Source of the DNA: a virus
Strand: one strand, 5' to 3'
Length of the DNA stretch: 64,000 nt
IMG/VR virus record: IMGVR_UViG_3300003877_000001
Span: 124,001-188,000 of that record
A program made the position numbers and the translations under genes. The first letter of the stretch is position 1, and each line of letters opens with the position of its first letter. Of this stretch, positions 40,112 through 48,948 are shown piece after piece. Below the pieces are notes generated by a model, which saw nothing but the letters and a program-made list of their open reading frames with translations, was not told the origin of the DNA and made no database searches.

Positions 40112-40519
40112 ATGGCAAGAAACGAAGACACACCAGAAAACAATGATGATTTAATGGAAAAACTTTTAGATAAAGTAAATAAAATGGAATTAGAAATTGC
40201 TGAATTAAAAAAACAATTAGCTGATGCTCAACCATTTTATAATCCACCACCATTACCTTTTAATGATTTTGATAGATGTATTGATGATAATGGTCATGAA
40301 TATCCAAATCCTTGGCATTCAATATTACCACCTCATTGTAAAAAATGTGGTAAACAAGCACCAGATTATGGTATAACATTTACAACTAATACTAGTGATG
40401 TACCTTGGGATTTTAATAAACATGGTGGTAATGTAATGAATAATCAAAATCCTATTATAACACATAATAGTACCACATCAAATTCAAAATATATTTCAGA
40501 TACATCTGGTATATTTTAA
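40112..40519 (+). CDS. coiled-coil zinc-site protein, 135 aa
   Basis: Coiled coil at residues 13-37 (LMEKLLDKVNKMELEIAELK), then a zinc-like pattern H...HCKKCGKQAP. The C-terminal third is Asn/Thr-rich. An AGTATTTATA box precedes it. Function is unknown. Confidence 0.6.
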   Translation: MARNEDTPENNDDLMEKLLDKVNKMELEIAELKKQLADAQPFYNPPPLPFNDFDRCIDDNGHEYPNPWHSILPPHCKKCGKQAPDYGITFTTNTSDVPWDFNKHGGNVMNNQNPIITHNSTTSNSKYISDTSGIF

Positions 40520-40536
40520 TTATCTATACTAACTTT

Positions 40537-40565
40537 GTAACAAATTTAGAGAATATTACGTATGA
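40537..40565 (+). promoter_or_regulatory. phage promoter motif GTAAC-N16-ACGTATG
   Basis: GTAAC 40537-40541, ACGTA 40558-40562, upstream of the structured region. Confidence 0.65.
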
Positions 40566-40589
40566 ATATTACAGAAGAAGGAGAAGACA

Positions 40590-40815
40590 TGGGTAAAATG
40601 TTAGACCATAAAATAAAAAATGATGAACAAACCAGAGGAAATGTCGCTCTGAAAGGAGAGGAACTTCGAGACACCACTGCCAACGGCAGGAGATTAGATT
40701 TTTGGGATCAACCCATTAAATCTAATCGTTAGTACTGCCAAGGGTGCAAGGTAAACAGACTTAGTGGGCAAGCAGCACTATGATAGTTGGGTTACTGCCA
40801 ATAGACAAATGACAT
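40590..40815 (+). ncRNA. candidate structured RNA with repeated ACTGCCAA
   Basis: GC-richer than its surroundings. CTGCC-AAC-GGCAG (40677-40689) precedes a long hairpin GATTAGATTT/AAATCTAATC (40692-40727) with TGGG/CCCA inside. ACTGCCAA occurs three times (40676, 40733, 40793). A 56-codon frame (40562-40732, ending TAG) overlaps, so coding cannot be fully excluded. Confidence 0.45.
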
Positions 40816-40880
40816 TAATGTTTTAAAAACATAACAGAATTTCGGGTACGCTCAGTTTGTTCATTTTAAATATTATAATT

Positions 40881-41135
40881 ATGAAAGAAATTATAGAAAG
40901 AGAAGTAGTTGAAGCCACATGTGATATTTGTGGTGAAGATTGTATGAAGGATTTGTTTACACCAAATGAAACTTTAAGTGAAGATGTAAAGGAATTTGAA
41001 GGTATGGAATTAAAAGCAGTTTGGGGGTATGCATCTAATAAAGATGGTGAAGTTTGGGATGCTGTTATTTGTGAAAAATGTGTTGATAAACATTTAGCAC
41101 CGTTAATTAAATTCCTAAAAAGTCCATATTTATAA
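40881..41135 (+). CDS. zinc-finger-like protein, about 84 aa
   Basis: I prefer the ATG at 40881 (MKEIIEREVVEATCDICGED) behind AAAATTATAATT. CDICGEDC and VICEKCVDKH give two C-x2-C knuckles. Function is unknown. Confidence 0.6.
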   Translation: MKEIIEREVVEATCDICGEDCMKDLFTPNETLSEDVKEFEGMELKAVWGYASNKDGEVWDAVICEKCVDKHLAPLIKFLKSPYL

Positions 41136-41181
41136 GTTTTTTGAAAATTATTCCGTATTTAAAACTGTAAATAGAATAAAT

Positions 41182-41448
41182 ATGGAATTAACAGACTTAT
41201 ATAATTTAATGAAAGAAGAAGTATGTGACAGTATCGTTGGATATATATCATACGAAGGAATTGCAATAAAGTGGGAATATGATAGTTTTAATAATGAATT
41301 TGATGATAATGAAAGTGAATTAGAACATTTACATAGAATATTTGAAGAGGATTTAGAAACAATAGAAGAATTGGTTAATATTGAAAATTGTCATATTAGT
41401 GACCCAACAATAGAAGACACATATATATCATTTTATATTGAACAATAG
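41182..41448 (+). CDS. hypothetical acidic protein, 88 aa
   Basis: Strongly acidic (FNNEFDDNESELEHLHRIFE). Its TAG overlaps the GTG start of the next gene. Function is unknown. Confidence 0.6.
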   Translation: MELTDLYNLMKEEVCDSIVGYISYEGIAIKWEYDSFNNEFDDNESELEHLHRIFEEDLETIEELVNIENCHISDPTIEDTYISFYIEQ

Positions 41449-41711
41449 TGCTTAAAACAGAAGATTTATATACTTATTTAGATAATAAAAAAATACTTAG
41501 TGTTTATCATCGTGATAAAATAATTGATGATATATTAAAACTCCAAGAATTATTACATCCTATGGGTATTATAAAAGATGATGTTGATGTACATGTATTA
41601 AAAGATAGATCACTAGTAATGGTATTAATATGGCAACATGAACTATTCGCAATAAAACATTTTCAAGAAAACAGTAAACAACCACCAACATTTTTAATAG
41701 ATATTTTGTAA
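41448..41711 (+). CDS. hypothetical protein, 87 aa
   Basis: GTG start inside the previous stop (TAGTG). Contains VDVHVLKDRSLVMVLIWQHE. Function is unknown. Confidence 0.55.
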   Translation: MLKTEDLYTYLDNKKILSVYHRDKIIDDILKLQELLHPMGIIKDDVDVHVLKDRSLVMVLIWQHELFAIKHFQENSKQPPTFLIDIL

Positions 41712-41736
41712 CATTTAATGGTAATTTAACGTATAT
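41708..41736 (+). promoter_or_regulatory. phage promoter motif GTAAC-N16-ACGTATATTTA
   Basis: GTAAC 41708-41712, ACGTA 41729-41733, 9 bases before the ATG. Confidence 0.65.
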
Positions 41737-41742
41737 TTAAAT

Positions 41743-42159
41743 ATGAAAAATGATTATACATACACAGGATTTATTTGTAGTGATAATAAAGGAAAATTTG
41801 TTCTTACTACCAGAAACGATAAACAATTTAATTTTAGTGGTATTGATGGTAATGATTCATTGAAAGATGTTGAATTGGGTGAAAGTGAAGCTATGTTGGT
41901 TTGTGTTAAGTTTTTCGATGGTACTGAATCTATGACAATGGAATATGCACATGAAACAAATTATGAAGAAATAGTTTTTGCTATTGAAAATCATGGGATT
42001 ATTGTAAATGATTACGAAGAATCAATATATGATATGGTTTATAAAAACTACGAAAACTTAGATTTCTTTTGGGGTTTAGTTGAAGAATTTTATGAATCAG
42101 AAGAAGGTATTATATCATTTAATGAGTTTAAAATAAAAAAACATTGGAAAAATAAATAA
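41743..42159 (+). CDS. hypothetical protein, 138 aa
   Basis: Beta-rich N-terminal half, acidic. Not recognised; the adjacent nucleotidyltransferase gene is 7 bases away. Confidence 0.6.
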   Translation: MKNDYTYTGFICSDNKGKFVLTTRNDKQFNFSGIDGNDSLKDVELGESEAMLVCVKFFDGTESMTMEYAHETNYEEIVFAIENHGIIVNDYEESIYDMVYKNYENLDFFWGLVEEFYESEEGIISFNEFKIKKHWKNK

Positions 42160-42166
42160 TAAAATT

Positions 42167-43240
42167 ATGGGTGGAAACGCACTAAAAGTACATACAAGAC
42201 GATATGAGAAAGATGAATATCTAAAAATTATGAGTGACGTTCTACGTATGCTTGCTAATTACGATATTGAAGCTGTGATACCAGATAGTTATTCTAATAA
42301 AGAAACTTTTGGTGATCTTGATGTTCTTATAAAATCAAGTACTGTAAAAACAGATATAATGGAAATTATTAATTATCTATTCAATCCGAATGAGATATAT
42401 AATAATAATAACGTCAAATCATTTGACTTTAGAGAATTCCAAATAGATTTTATTCTAGTTGGTGATGAAAATTGGGTGACATCAATTAACTACTTCTCTT
42501 TCAATGATTTAGGTAATTTTATTGGTAGAATTTCTTACCAAATGGGATTTAGATTCGGTGATTATGGACTTAAATTGGTTTATAGACATGAAGATGGTGG
42601 TAGAAAATTTTCAAAGATAATTTCAAAGAAGCCACATAAAATATATGAATTCTTGGGATTTGATTATGGAAAATATCTTGAAGGGTTTGATGAAGTAGAA
42701 GATATTTTTGCATATGTTGTTTCATCTAAATATTTTAATCCTAAAATATTTGAATATGAGCAACTAAATCATCAAAACAAAACAAGAAATAAGAAACGTA
42801 AGAATTATGAACTATTTCTTCAGTATGTTAAAGACAATCCTAAAGGTTCTAATATGACTATTAGTGCTGCTGATGGAAGTGAAAAATCTATTCATTCGTT
42901 TCTACATGAGACTTATGTTTTTGGTAGTAAAGAAGATTTTGTTGATAAAGCAGAAAAATTTTTTAATACTGAAATAAGAAGTGAAATTAATTGTTGGAAA
43001 GAACGTGTTGATCAAGAAAAAAGAGCATCTGCAATTTTTAATGGTAATGTTGTTATGGAACGTTATCCTTTGAGAGGTAAAGAATTGGGTGCTGCAATGA
43101 AGAATTTTAATGATTATTTTAATTCATTTATTCCAGATGCAACCCAAGAAAAAAAGAAACTTTATCGTAGTAGATGGATTCTTGATAATAATATTGAAAA
43201 AATTTTTGACATATTTAGTAAAGTAAATAACTTAAATTAA
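42167..43240 (+). CDS. phage nucleotidyltransferase-like protein, 357 aa
   Basis: NKETFGDLDVLIKSS and FREFQIDFILVGD give a GD-LD...D pattern of nucleotidyltransferase folds; proteins of this length and start (GGNALKVHTRRYEKDEYLKI) are common in large phages and annotated as nucleotidyltransferases. Substrate is unknown. Confidence 0.65.
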   Translation: MGGNALKVHTRRYEKDEYLKIMSDVLRMLANYDIEAVIPDSYSNKETFGDLDVLIKSSTVKTDIMEIINYLFNPNEIYNNNNVKSFDFREFQIDFILVGDENWVTSINYFSFNDLGNFIGRISYQMGFRFGDYGLKLVYRHEDGGRKFSKIISKKPHKIYEFLGFDYGKYLEGFDEVEDIFAYVVSSKYFNPKIFEYEQLNHQNKTRNKKRKNYELFLQYVKDNPKGSNMTISAADGSEKSIHSFLHETYVFGSKEDFVDKAEKFFNTEIRSEINCWKERVDQEKRASAIFNGNVVMERYPLRGKELGAAMKNFNDYFNSFIPDATQEKKKLYRSRWILDNNIEKIFDIFSKVNNLN

Positions 43241-43317
43241 AATGTTGGTGTTGTCCTTGCAAAATTAAATTTAAAGATGATAATTCTGATATAGATAAAA
43301 TAATTAATCCGAATGGA

Positions 43318-43497
43318 ATGAAAAAATCAGTTGTATTGTTAAACAAATATAATCTGATAATCAAAGAATATGAATCAATTGCAATTGCAATTGCAGGAAA
43401 AATAAATAATTTATCATCGTCACAAATAAGTAGAATTTGTAATGGTAAAAATAAAAAACAATTTAAATTTAAAAATTATGATAACATTAACAAATAA
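43318..43497 (+). pseudogene. C-terminal remnant of a homing endonuclease (NUMOD domain)
   Basis: The frame is open from about 43245 and reads KKSVVLLNKYNLIIKEYESI, then SSSQISRICNGKNKKQFKFK: a NUMOD-type DNA-binding tail as in GIY-YIG or HNH nucleases. The catalytic part is absent. Its stop overlaps the start of thioredoxin. Confidence 0.65.
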
Positions 43498-43786
43498 AAA
43501 TTTCGATCAAGAAACAGCAGAAGGTATTGTTTTAATTGATATAAAAGCCGATTGGTGCGGTCCTTGCAAGATGATAGCACCTCTTATTGAAGAATTAGCA
43601 AAAGAGGTAACTGATGCAAAGGTAGTAAAGGTAGATGTAGATGCATCACCAGAAATAGGAGCAAGGTTTCAAGTTAGATCAATTCCAACATTCATAGTAT
43701 TAAAAGATGGTGTTATGGTTGATAAAGTTGTTGGTGCTAAGAACAATAAAGAATTCTATTTGGAACTCATTGAAAAAGCCAAGTAG
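43478..43786 (+). CDS. trxA: thioredoxin
   Basis: The active site WCGPCKM follows LIDIKADWCGPC, and cis-Pro is in RSIPTFIVLKDG. At 102 aa from MITLTNKNFD it is normal. It can supply electrons to the class II ribonucleotide reductase. The start at 43478 is chosen because the upstream in-frame extension lies in the nuclease remnant. Confidence 0.93.
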   Translation: MITLTNKNFDQETAEGIVLIDIKADWCGPCKMIAPLIEELAKEVTDAKVVKVDVDASPEIGARFQVRSIPTFIVLKDGVMVDKVVGAKNNKEFYLELIEKAK

Positions 43787-44373
43787 TGAAAGTCATATTT
43801 CTTGACATTGATGGTGTTCTAAATTGTGAAAACGGTTATGTAAATGGTTTTTGTAAATATATGGGTTATATTGTTGGTGGTGGAAAACAATTTCACTACC
43901 AACAATTTTACCCACCATCAAAAAAACTCTTAAATAAACTTATCGATGATACAGATGCTAAGATAGTTATATCTTCTAGTTGGAGAAAGTCTGGTTTGGA
44001 ATTTATGAAAGAAGTTTGGAAGAATGAGAATATGAGTGGTGAAATTATAGGAGTAACTGAATCGTTTAAAGCATATACACCAAGTAAAGGTGATACTTTT
44101 TCATTACCAAGAGGTTTGGAAATTAAACAATGGTTGATAGATTCTAAATTTAGAAGAATTAATTGGTCTAAAGAAGAACAAGAAAAATATCAAAAAGAAT
44201 CCAATATTGAAAATTATATTATTATTGATGACGATTCTGATATGCTTTACTGTCAAAAAGAACATTTTGTTCACGTAAAACCATCACCAAGAAACAAAGA
44301 AGGTTTTAATAAAGAATATTATGACGTTGCCTATGGCATCTTAACAAAAAATTTAATAGATTTGTATTATTAA
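43786..44373 (+). CDS. HAD-fold phosphatase, 195 aa
   Basis: FLDIDGVLNCE is motif I, VISSSWRKSG motif II, IIDDDSDM motif IV. This subtype occurs beside or within RNA repair proteins. GTG start overlaps the thioredoxin stop (TAGTG). Confidence 0.8.
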   Translation: MKVIFLDIDGVLNCENGYVNGFCKYMGYIVGGGKQFHYQQFYPPSKKLLNKLIDDTDAKIVISSSWRKSGLEFMKEVWKNENMSGEIIGVTESFKAYTPSKGDTFSLPRGLEIKQWLIDSKFRRINWSKEEQEKYQKESNIENYIIIDDDSDMLYCQKEHFVHVKPSPRNKEGFNKEYYDVAYGILTKNLIDLYY

Positions 44374-44385
44374 AAACAACAAGTT

Positions 44386-45171
44386 ATGGTAAAAATAGAA
44401 AAAGATAAAATAATTGTAAGAGATTATTCTTATGAAGAAAGAGAAATTCCTAATGATGAATTAGCATTTTTCCTTAATAGACCTATCGAATTTGGTGATG
44501 ATGTTACTTTAGAACGATTACTTAATATTGTTATTGAAAATAAAGAATTATTTAATATCATATTTTCAGGACATATGGGTGGATATAAAATCGATTCATA
44601 TATCGAAGAATTTAATAAAGATGCTGATGATGATAATGATTGGATTGATAATATTTCACATTGTGAAGTATATGGTGTATTTGATCATATGATTTATGAT
44701 GATGAAGAGGAAAACTCAATATATTATGGGTTTCATGGTAGAGGTAATGACAAAGACGAAACCAATTATGGATTAATGGGGTCTTCAATTTATAATTATA
44801 AACATCTCCCAATTAAAGTTGATAAGAAAATCAAATTTACTGTTGATACTGGTGGGAAATTACATGGTAAAAACGCAATTAAATTTGAAGATAAGTATAA
44901 AACCATCCACGAAGGTAATTTTGAAATTACTGTTTTTGAATTTATAGGTGCAATCCTACACGAAATAAGTTTCATGGGATTACCTGAAGATAGAGATAAT
45001 GAATTTGATAAACTAGATGAAATTTCTAAAAGAATTGACAATGGTGAAGAAGAACTATATGAAATGTGTTGGGATGATGATGGAGAAGTTTATTTCTTAG
45101 ATAAAGATGGTAATAAAGACTATATGTTTAAAAGACTAAGAGATGAATTCGAAAAAGATTCTGATGAATAA
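44386..45171 (+). CDS. hypothetical acidic protein, 261 aa
   Basis: Not recognised. It is rich in Asp and Glu with a C-terminal stretch EELYEMCWDDDGEVYFLDKD. It overlaps the start of the release-factor-like gene by 8 bases. Confidence 0.6.
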   Translation: MVKIEKDKIIVRDYSYEEREIPNDELAFFLNRPIEFGDDVTLERLLNIVIENKELFNIIFSGHMGGYKIDSYIEEFNKDADDDNDWIDNISHCEVYGVFDHMIYDDEEENSIYYGFHGRGNDKDETNYGLMGSSIYNYKHLPIKVDKKIKFTVDTGGKLHGKNAIKFEDKYKTIHEGNFEITVFEFIGAILHEISFMGLPEDRDNEFDKLDEISKRIDNGEEELYEMCWDDDGEVYFLDKDGNKDYMFKRLRDEFEKDSDE

Positions 45172-45439
45172 GAAGGATTATAAAATATAATATACTAAAG
45201 GTACTTGTATAGGTGGTCAACATAAAAATAAGGTTGAGACATGTGTAACCATTATCCATCTTCCTACTGGCTTTAAAGAAAGATGTAAAGATACTCGTTA
45301 TAAAAGAAAAAGAAATGGGTCAATGGAATATGGTGTTATAAGAACCTACAACTATGCTAGAAATGAAGTTAAACATCATAGGACAGGTAAAAAATATAAT
45401 ATTAAAAAATTTCTTGATGAAAATTTAGATTTATTGTAA
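45164..45439 (+). CDS. release-factor-like GGQ protein with in-frame TAA at codon 9
   Basis: The frame starts MNKKDYKI, TAA (45188-45190), then YTKGTCIGGQHKNKVETCVT, HLPTGFKERCKDTR and GVIRTYNYARNEVKHHRTGK. The GGQ loop, HLPTG and IRTYN...HRTG are hallmarks of RF1/RF2 domain 3; the stop-recognition domain is missing, as in short phage and ArfB-like factors. There is no other start codon upstream of GGQ. The TAA may be bypassed (echoing prfB autoregulation), or the gene is inactivated, or the base is wrong. Confidence 0.6.
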
Positions 45440-45463
45440 CATTAACCACACCATTACGTATAA
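45436..45463 (+). promoter_or_regulatory. phage promoter motif GTAAC-N15-ACGTATA
   Basis: GTAAC 45436-45440 overlaps the previous stop; ACGTA 45456-45460, 9 bases before ATG. Confidence 0.65.
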
Positions 45464-45469
45464 GAATTT

Positions 45470-46348
45470 ATGCCACAAGTATTAAAAGAAGGAAGTAAAA
45501 ATCACAATTCAGAGAATTGGAAAGTATACCATCCAAAAGGTAAACATATGTTTACTTGCGGTGAAAAAAAAGCTTTGTGGTATCTTGAAAAAAAAGATGA
45601 AAATGGAGAACCATTAGCAGCAAAAATTGGTGATTATGAAATTCAATTTAAGTTTGAACCTAAAGGTGATGGATATCGTGAAGGTGAAATTTTTGGTATT
45701 GCTGGTAGGGAAATGAAATGTGTAGTAAGTGGTGAAAAAGAAGGTCTACAAAGACACCATATTGTACCATATTGCTATCGAACACATTTTCCAAATAAAT
45801 ATAAAAGTAAAAATCATCATGATGTTGTGCTAATCACATATCAAAATCATGAAGTATATGAAGTAGAAGCAACAAAATTTAAAAATAAAGTTTCTGAACT
45901 TTATGATATTAGAACTTTGAATGAACTTAACTTAGAATATACTAAAGTATTATGTGAATTTTCAGATACTAAAGTTAAAACTGTTTCTAAATTATATGCT
46001 TTGTTTGGTAGTTATCATAAAATACCGCATAGTGTTGTATTGGAAAATCTAAGATTTGTTTCAAAAGAATTAGCAATTCCATATAAAAAATTAATAAATT
46101 ATTCATACATTCAACTATATAAGTTGTATTTATTATTGAAAGAAAGTTACGAAATTGACTTCCAAAGAATAAAGAAAGTTAATAGAAAAGAATATGATCA
46201 TGGTTATCATTTAATGAAAAAATTAGATACACATGAAAAAATTGAAGAATTTGTTAAAATGTGGAGAGCACATTTTGTACAAACAATGAAACCAAAATAT
46301 ATGCCCGAAGGTTGGTCAATTGATTTTAGGGTTAAAGTTGAATTATAA
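45470..46348 (+). CDS. HNH-like (EXD2-type zinc) protein, 292 aa
   Basis: CVVSGEKEGLQRHHIVPYCY, then HHDVVLITYQNHEVYE resembles the HNH-like domain found at the C-terminus of EXD2 proteins (C..G...RHHIVP.CYR.HFP...HD.VL....HE). The C-terminal 150 residues are helical. Possibly a nuclease, but catalytic evidence is weak. Confidence 0.6.
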   Translation: MPQVLKEGSKNHNSENWKVYHPKGKHMFTCGEKKALWYLEKKDENGEPLAAKIGDYEIQFKFEPKGDGYREGEIFGIAGREMKCVVSGEKEGLQRHHIVPYCYRTHFPNKYKSKNHHDVVLITYQNHEVYEVEATKFKNKVSELYDIRTLNELNLEYTKVLCEFSDTKVKTVSKLYALFGSYHKIPHSVVLENLRFVSKELAIPYKKLINYSYIQLYKLYLLLKESYEIDFQRIKKVNRKEYDHGYHLMKKLDTHEKIEEFVKMWRAHFVQTMKPKYMPEGWSIDFRVKVEL

Positions 46349-46349
46349 A

Positions 46350-46622
46350 ATGATGAAAGAAAAATTACAAATGTTTTTATTGACCATAATTTTTATTGGA
46401 ATTGGTTATTTGTGGTATTATACATATACTTACATTAAAACAATTGAAATGGTATATAATGATGGTGTAACAGAAATCACTTACACTATTGCACCTAAAT
46501 TCACTAAATTAATTGTTAGAGATAATGGTGACTCGTCATATGTTTTTTATAATGATAATAGAAAATCACTTATTATTATTAAAATGGAGAAATTAAAATA
46601 TGTTAAATTTATTGAAGAATAA
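46350..46622 (+). CDS. small membrane-anchored protein, 90 aa
   Basis: ATG at 46350 (or 46353). One N-terminal membrane segment (LLTIIFIGIGYLWYYTYTY), then a soluble beta-rich part. Function is unknown. Confidence 0.6.
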   Translation: MMKEKLQMFLLTIIFIGIGYLWYYTYTYIKTIEMVYNDGVTEITYTIAPKFTKLIVRDNGDSSYVFYNDNRKSLIIIKMEKLKYVKFIEE

Positions 46623-46625
46623 AAT

Positions 46626-47072
46626 ATGAAAAACCAAAATACATCTATGATAATAATTGGTGTTAGTTTATCTAATTTATTTATTAAACTAGATGAAAAT
46701 CTTGATGAAAAAAAACTAATAGCTACCCTTCCAAATAATAAAGAAATTTGCATTTCTAAAACAGTGGATGATAATTCAAGATGGGAATATGATTTTTATA
46801 ATGAATTCAATTTTGATGGTAAATTTTATATTGGTGTTACTGATATCGAAATAGAATTAGAATTATACAAACCAAAAAAGGGGAATGTCAACCTAAATGA
46901 TATAATTATTGGAATTAAAATAGGTTCAATTGCTGAAGATGATGATGATTTGGTAATTAAAATTGACGATGATGAAATTATTAAAATTACAGATGTTGTT
47001 AGAAAACAATTAACACATCAATATAGTTATTTTGATAAAATTAATATATATTTAATGAATTCTTTATTATAA
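46626..47072 (+). CDS. hypothetical protein, 148 aa, paralogue of the next gene
   Basis: Shares VGVSLSNLF, KLIATLPNNKE, CISK...WEYDFYNEFNFDG with the gene at 47091, so the two arose by duplication. Function is unknown. Confidence 0.65.
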   Translation: MKNQNTSMIIIGVSLSNLFIKLDENLDEKKLIATLPNNKEICISKTVDDNSRWEYDFYNEFNFDGKFYIGVTDIEIELELYKPKKGNVNLNDIIIGIKIGSIAEDDDDLVIKIDDDEIIKITDVVRKQLTHQYSYFDKINIYLMNSLL

Positions 47073-47090
47073 ATAAAAATAATTAAAATT

Positions 47091-47594
47091 ATGGGATTAG
47101 ATACAAGAGCAACTTTAGTAGTTGGCGTTTCTATGGCTAAATTATTTTCAAAAATTGAAGAAAAATCAAGTTTATTTGATGAACACGATAAATTTGGAAA
47201 TAAAACGGGTAAGCAATTTAATGAAGAGAAATTAATAGCTACGCTTCCAAATGGTAAAGTGAGTTGTATATCCGAAAAAAAATCATCTAGAGGGTTTTGG
47301 GATTATGATTTTTATACTGATATGGGTTTTGATGGTGGAGAATATGTTGGTGATGATTTGAAAATTACCATGTCTATTAATTATGCAGATTATGAAACAA
47401 ATGATTTAAATCAAATGATAATGGGTCTTACTACATCTGAAACAGATTGGATGAATGGTGCTCATAAATTAGTTGTTAAAGTTGATGAAATTGTAACTAA
47501 TGAAGCAATTAATAGAGTTAGAAAAGAACTAGGTGAACTTTTTGGATATACAGGTGATGTTGAATTATATTTATTAAACGATCTTTCTTATTAA
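47091..47594 (+). CDS. hypothetical protein, 167 aa, paralogue of the previous gene
   Basis: Same pattern (VGVSMAKLF, KLIATLPNGKV, FWDYDFYTDMGFDGG) with a 17-residue insertion near residue 30. Function is unknown. Confidence 0.65.
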   Translation: MGLDTRATLVVGVSMAKLFSKIEEKSSLFDEHDKFGNKTGKQFNEEKLIATLPNGKVSCISEKKSSRGFWDYDFYTDMGFDGGEYVGDDLKITMSINYADYETNDLNQMIMGLTTSETDWMNGAHKLVVKVDEIVTNEAINRVRKELGELFGYTGDVELYLLNDLSY

Positions 47595-47597
47595 AAT

Positions 47598-48717
47598 ATG
47601 CAAGAAACCAATAAAAAGTTTGATTTCGATGATATTGTAATCATTCCAAAAGAATATACTGATATTGAAAGTAGATTTGGAGATATATCTCCATATGTTA
47701 ATGAAATTACTGAAGATAGATTACCTTTATTTACAGCACCTATGGATAGTGTGTTAGATAATAATAATTTTCATGAATTTCAAGAAAATAAAATAAGAGT
47801 AGTATTACCTAGAACAATAGATATACCAGTACTTGATTATGTTGATCCTATATTTCAATCATATAGTCTTGGAGAGTTTGATGATTATTATGTTAGAAAT
47901 TTAGATTTACAATATTCTAAATATGTTTTAATCGATATTGCTAATGGTCATATGTCTAAAATTACTGACTTAGCAACTAAAGCTAAAGAAAGAAGACCAG
48001 ACTTAGTTATTATGGCAGGTAATATAGCTAACCCTGAAACGTACAGATTGTATGCTAAATCAAACGTAATAGATTATGGCAGGTAATATAGCTAACCCTG
48101 AAACGTACAGATTGTATGCTAAATCAAACGTAATAGATTATGTGAGGGTTGGCATAGGAAATGGTAATGGATGCCTTACAACACAGCAAACAGGTGTAGG
48201 TTATCCTAAAGCATCGTTGATTAGAGAATGTTATTTAATTAAAAATCAATTAACAATAGAAGGACATACCAATCTAACTAAAATTGTTGCTGATGGTGGA
48301 ATGAAAGATTATTCAGACATAATTAAAGCGTTGGGTTTAGGTGCTGATTATGTGATGCTTGGATCAATTTTAAATAAAGCATTAGAAAGTTCTGGACAAA
48401 ATTACTTGTGGAATAAAAAAATTTCACCTATGTTTGCAGAACATTGTTTTGACTTAGGATTACCAGTTAAGAAACAATTCTATGGAATGAGTACAAAACT
48501 TGCTCAAAAGAAAATGGGTAAAACCAATTTTAGAACATCAGAAGGTGTTGTACGATATAGAAAAGTAGAATATAAACTCTATGATTGGATTGAAAACTTT
48601 GAGCATTACTTACGTTCTGCAATGAGTTATTCTAATGCAAGAACATTGGATGAATTTATAGGAAATATTGATTATGAGTTCATAACTGAAAGTGCATTTA
48701 ATAGATTTAACAAATAA
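47598..48717 (+). pseudogene. IMP dehydrogenase / GMP reductase, split by a 64-base tandem duplication
   Basis: The N-terminal piece has FDDIVIIPKEY, TAPMDSV and IANGHMSKI; the C-terminal piece has GIGNGNGCLTTQQTGVGYP (catalytic Cys loop), VADGGMKDY and ADYVMLGS. At 48011-48138 a 64-base segment is present twice in tandem, shifting the frame. Removing one copy gives one 352-aa enzyme, so the break is recent, reversible, or an assembly artefact. Confidence 0.85.
48011..48138 (+). repeat. 64-base perfect tandem duplication
   Basis: TATGGCAGGTAATATAGCTA and the following bases recur exactly 64 bases later, ending at AATAGATTATG. Confidence 0.9.
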
Positions 48718-48729
48718 AAAACTAAAATT

Positions 48730-48948
48730 ATGACAACAGAAAATTTTGATTTAAAAAAAGACGATGTAATCGTTGGAGAAACAGGATTAGGTAGTAATAT
48801 TGGATATTATATTAAAACTACTACCGATAAAAAAAATATATGGGTTCATTATAGTACTTCTAAAGATATAAGTAGAGGTGTATATGTTGAAAAACTTGAA
48901 AATGTACGTGCTGTTACTAAAGAAGAAATTGCTAAATTTTTAAATTAA
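48730..48948 (+). CDS. hypothetical protein, 72 aa
   Basis: KOW-like beta pattern (KKDDVIVGETGLGSNIGYYI) but not secure. Its TAA overlaps the next ATG (TAATG). Confidence 0.55.
   Translation: MTTENFDLKKDDVIVGETGLGSNIGYYIKTTTDKKNIWVHYSTSKDISRGVYVEKLENVRAVTKEEIAKFLN

Noticed and set aside
43245-43317. Cys-rich start (CWCCPCK) of the nuclease remnant as a separate zinc protein
   Set aside because: It lacks a start codon in that frame and continues directly into the NUMOD remnant.
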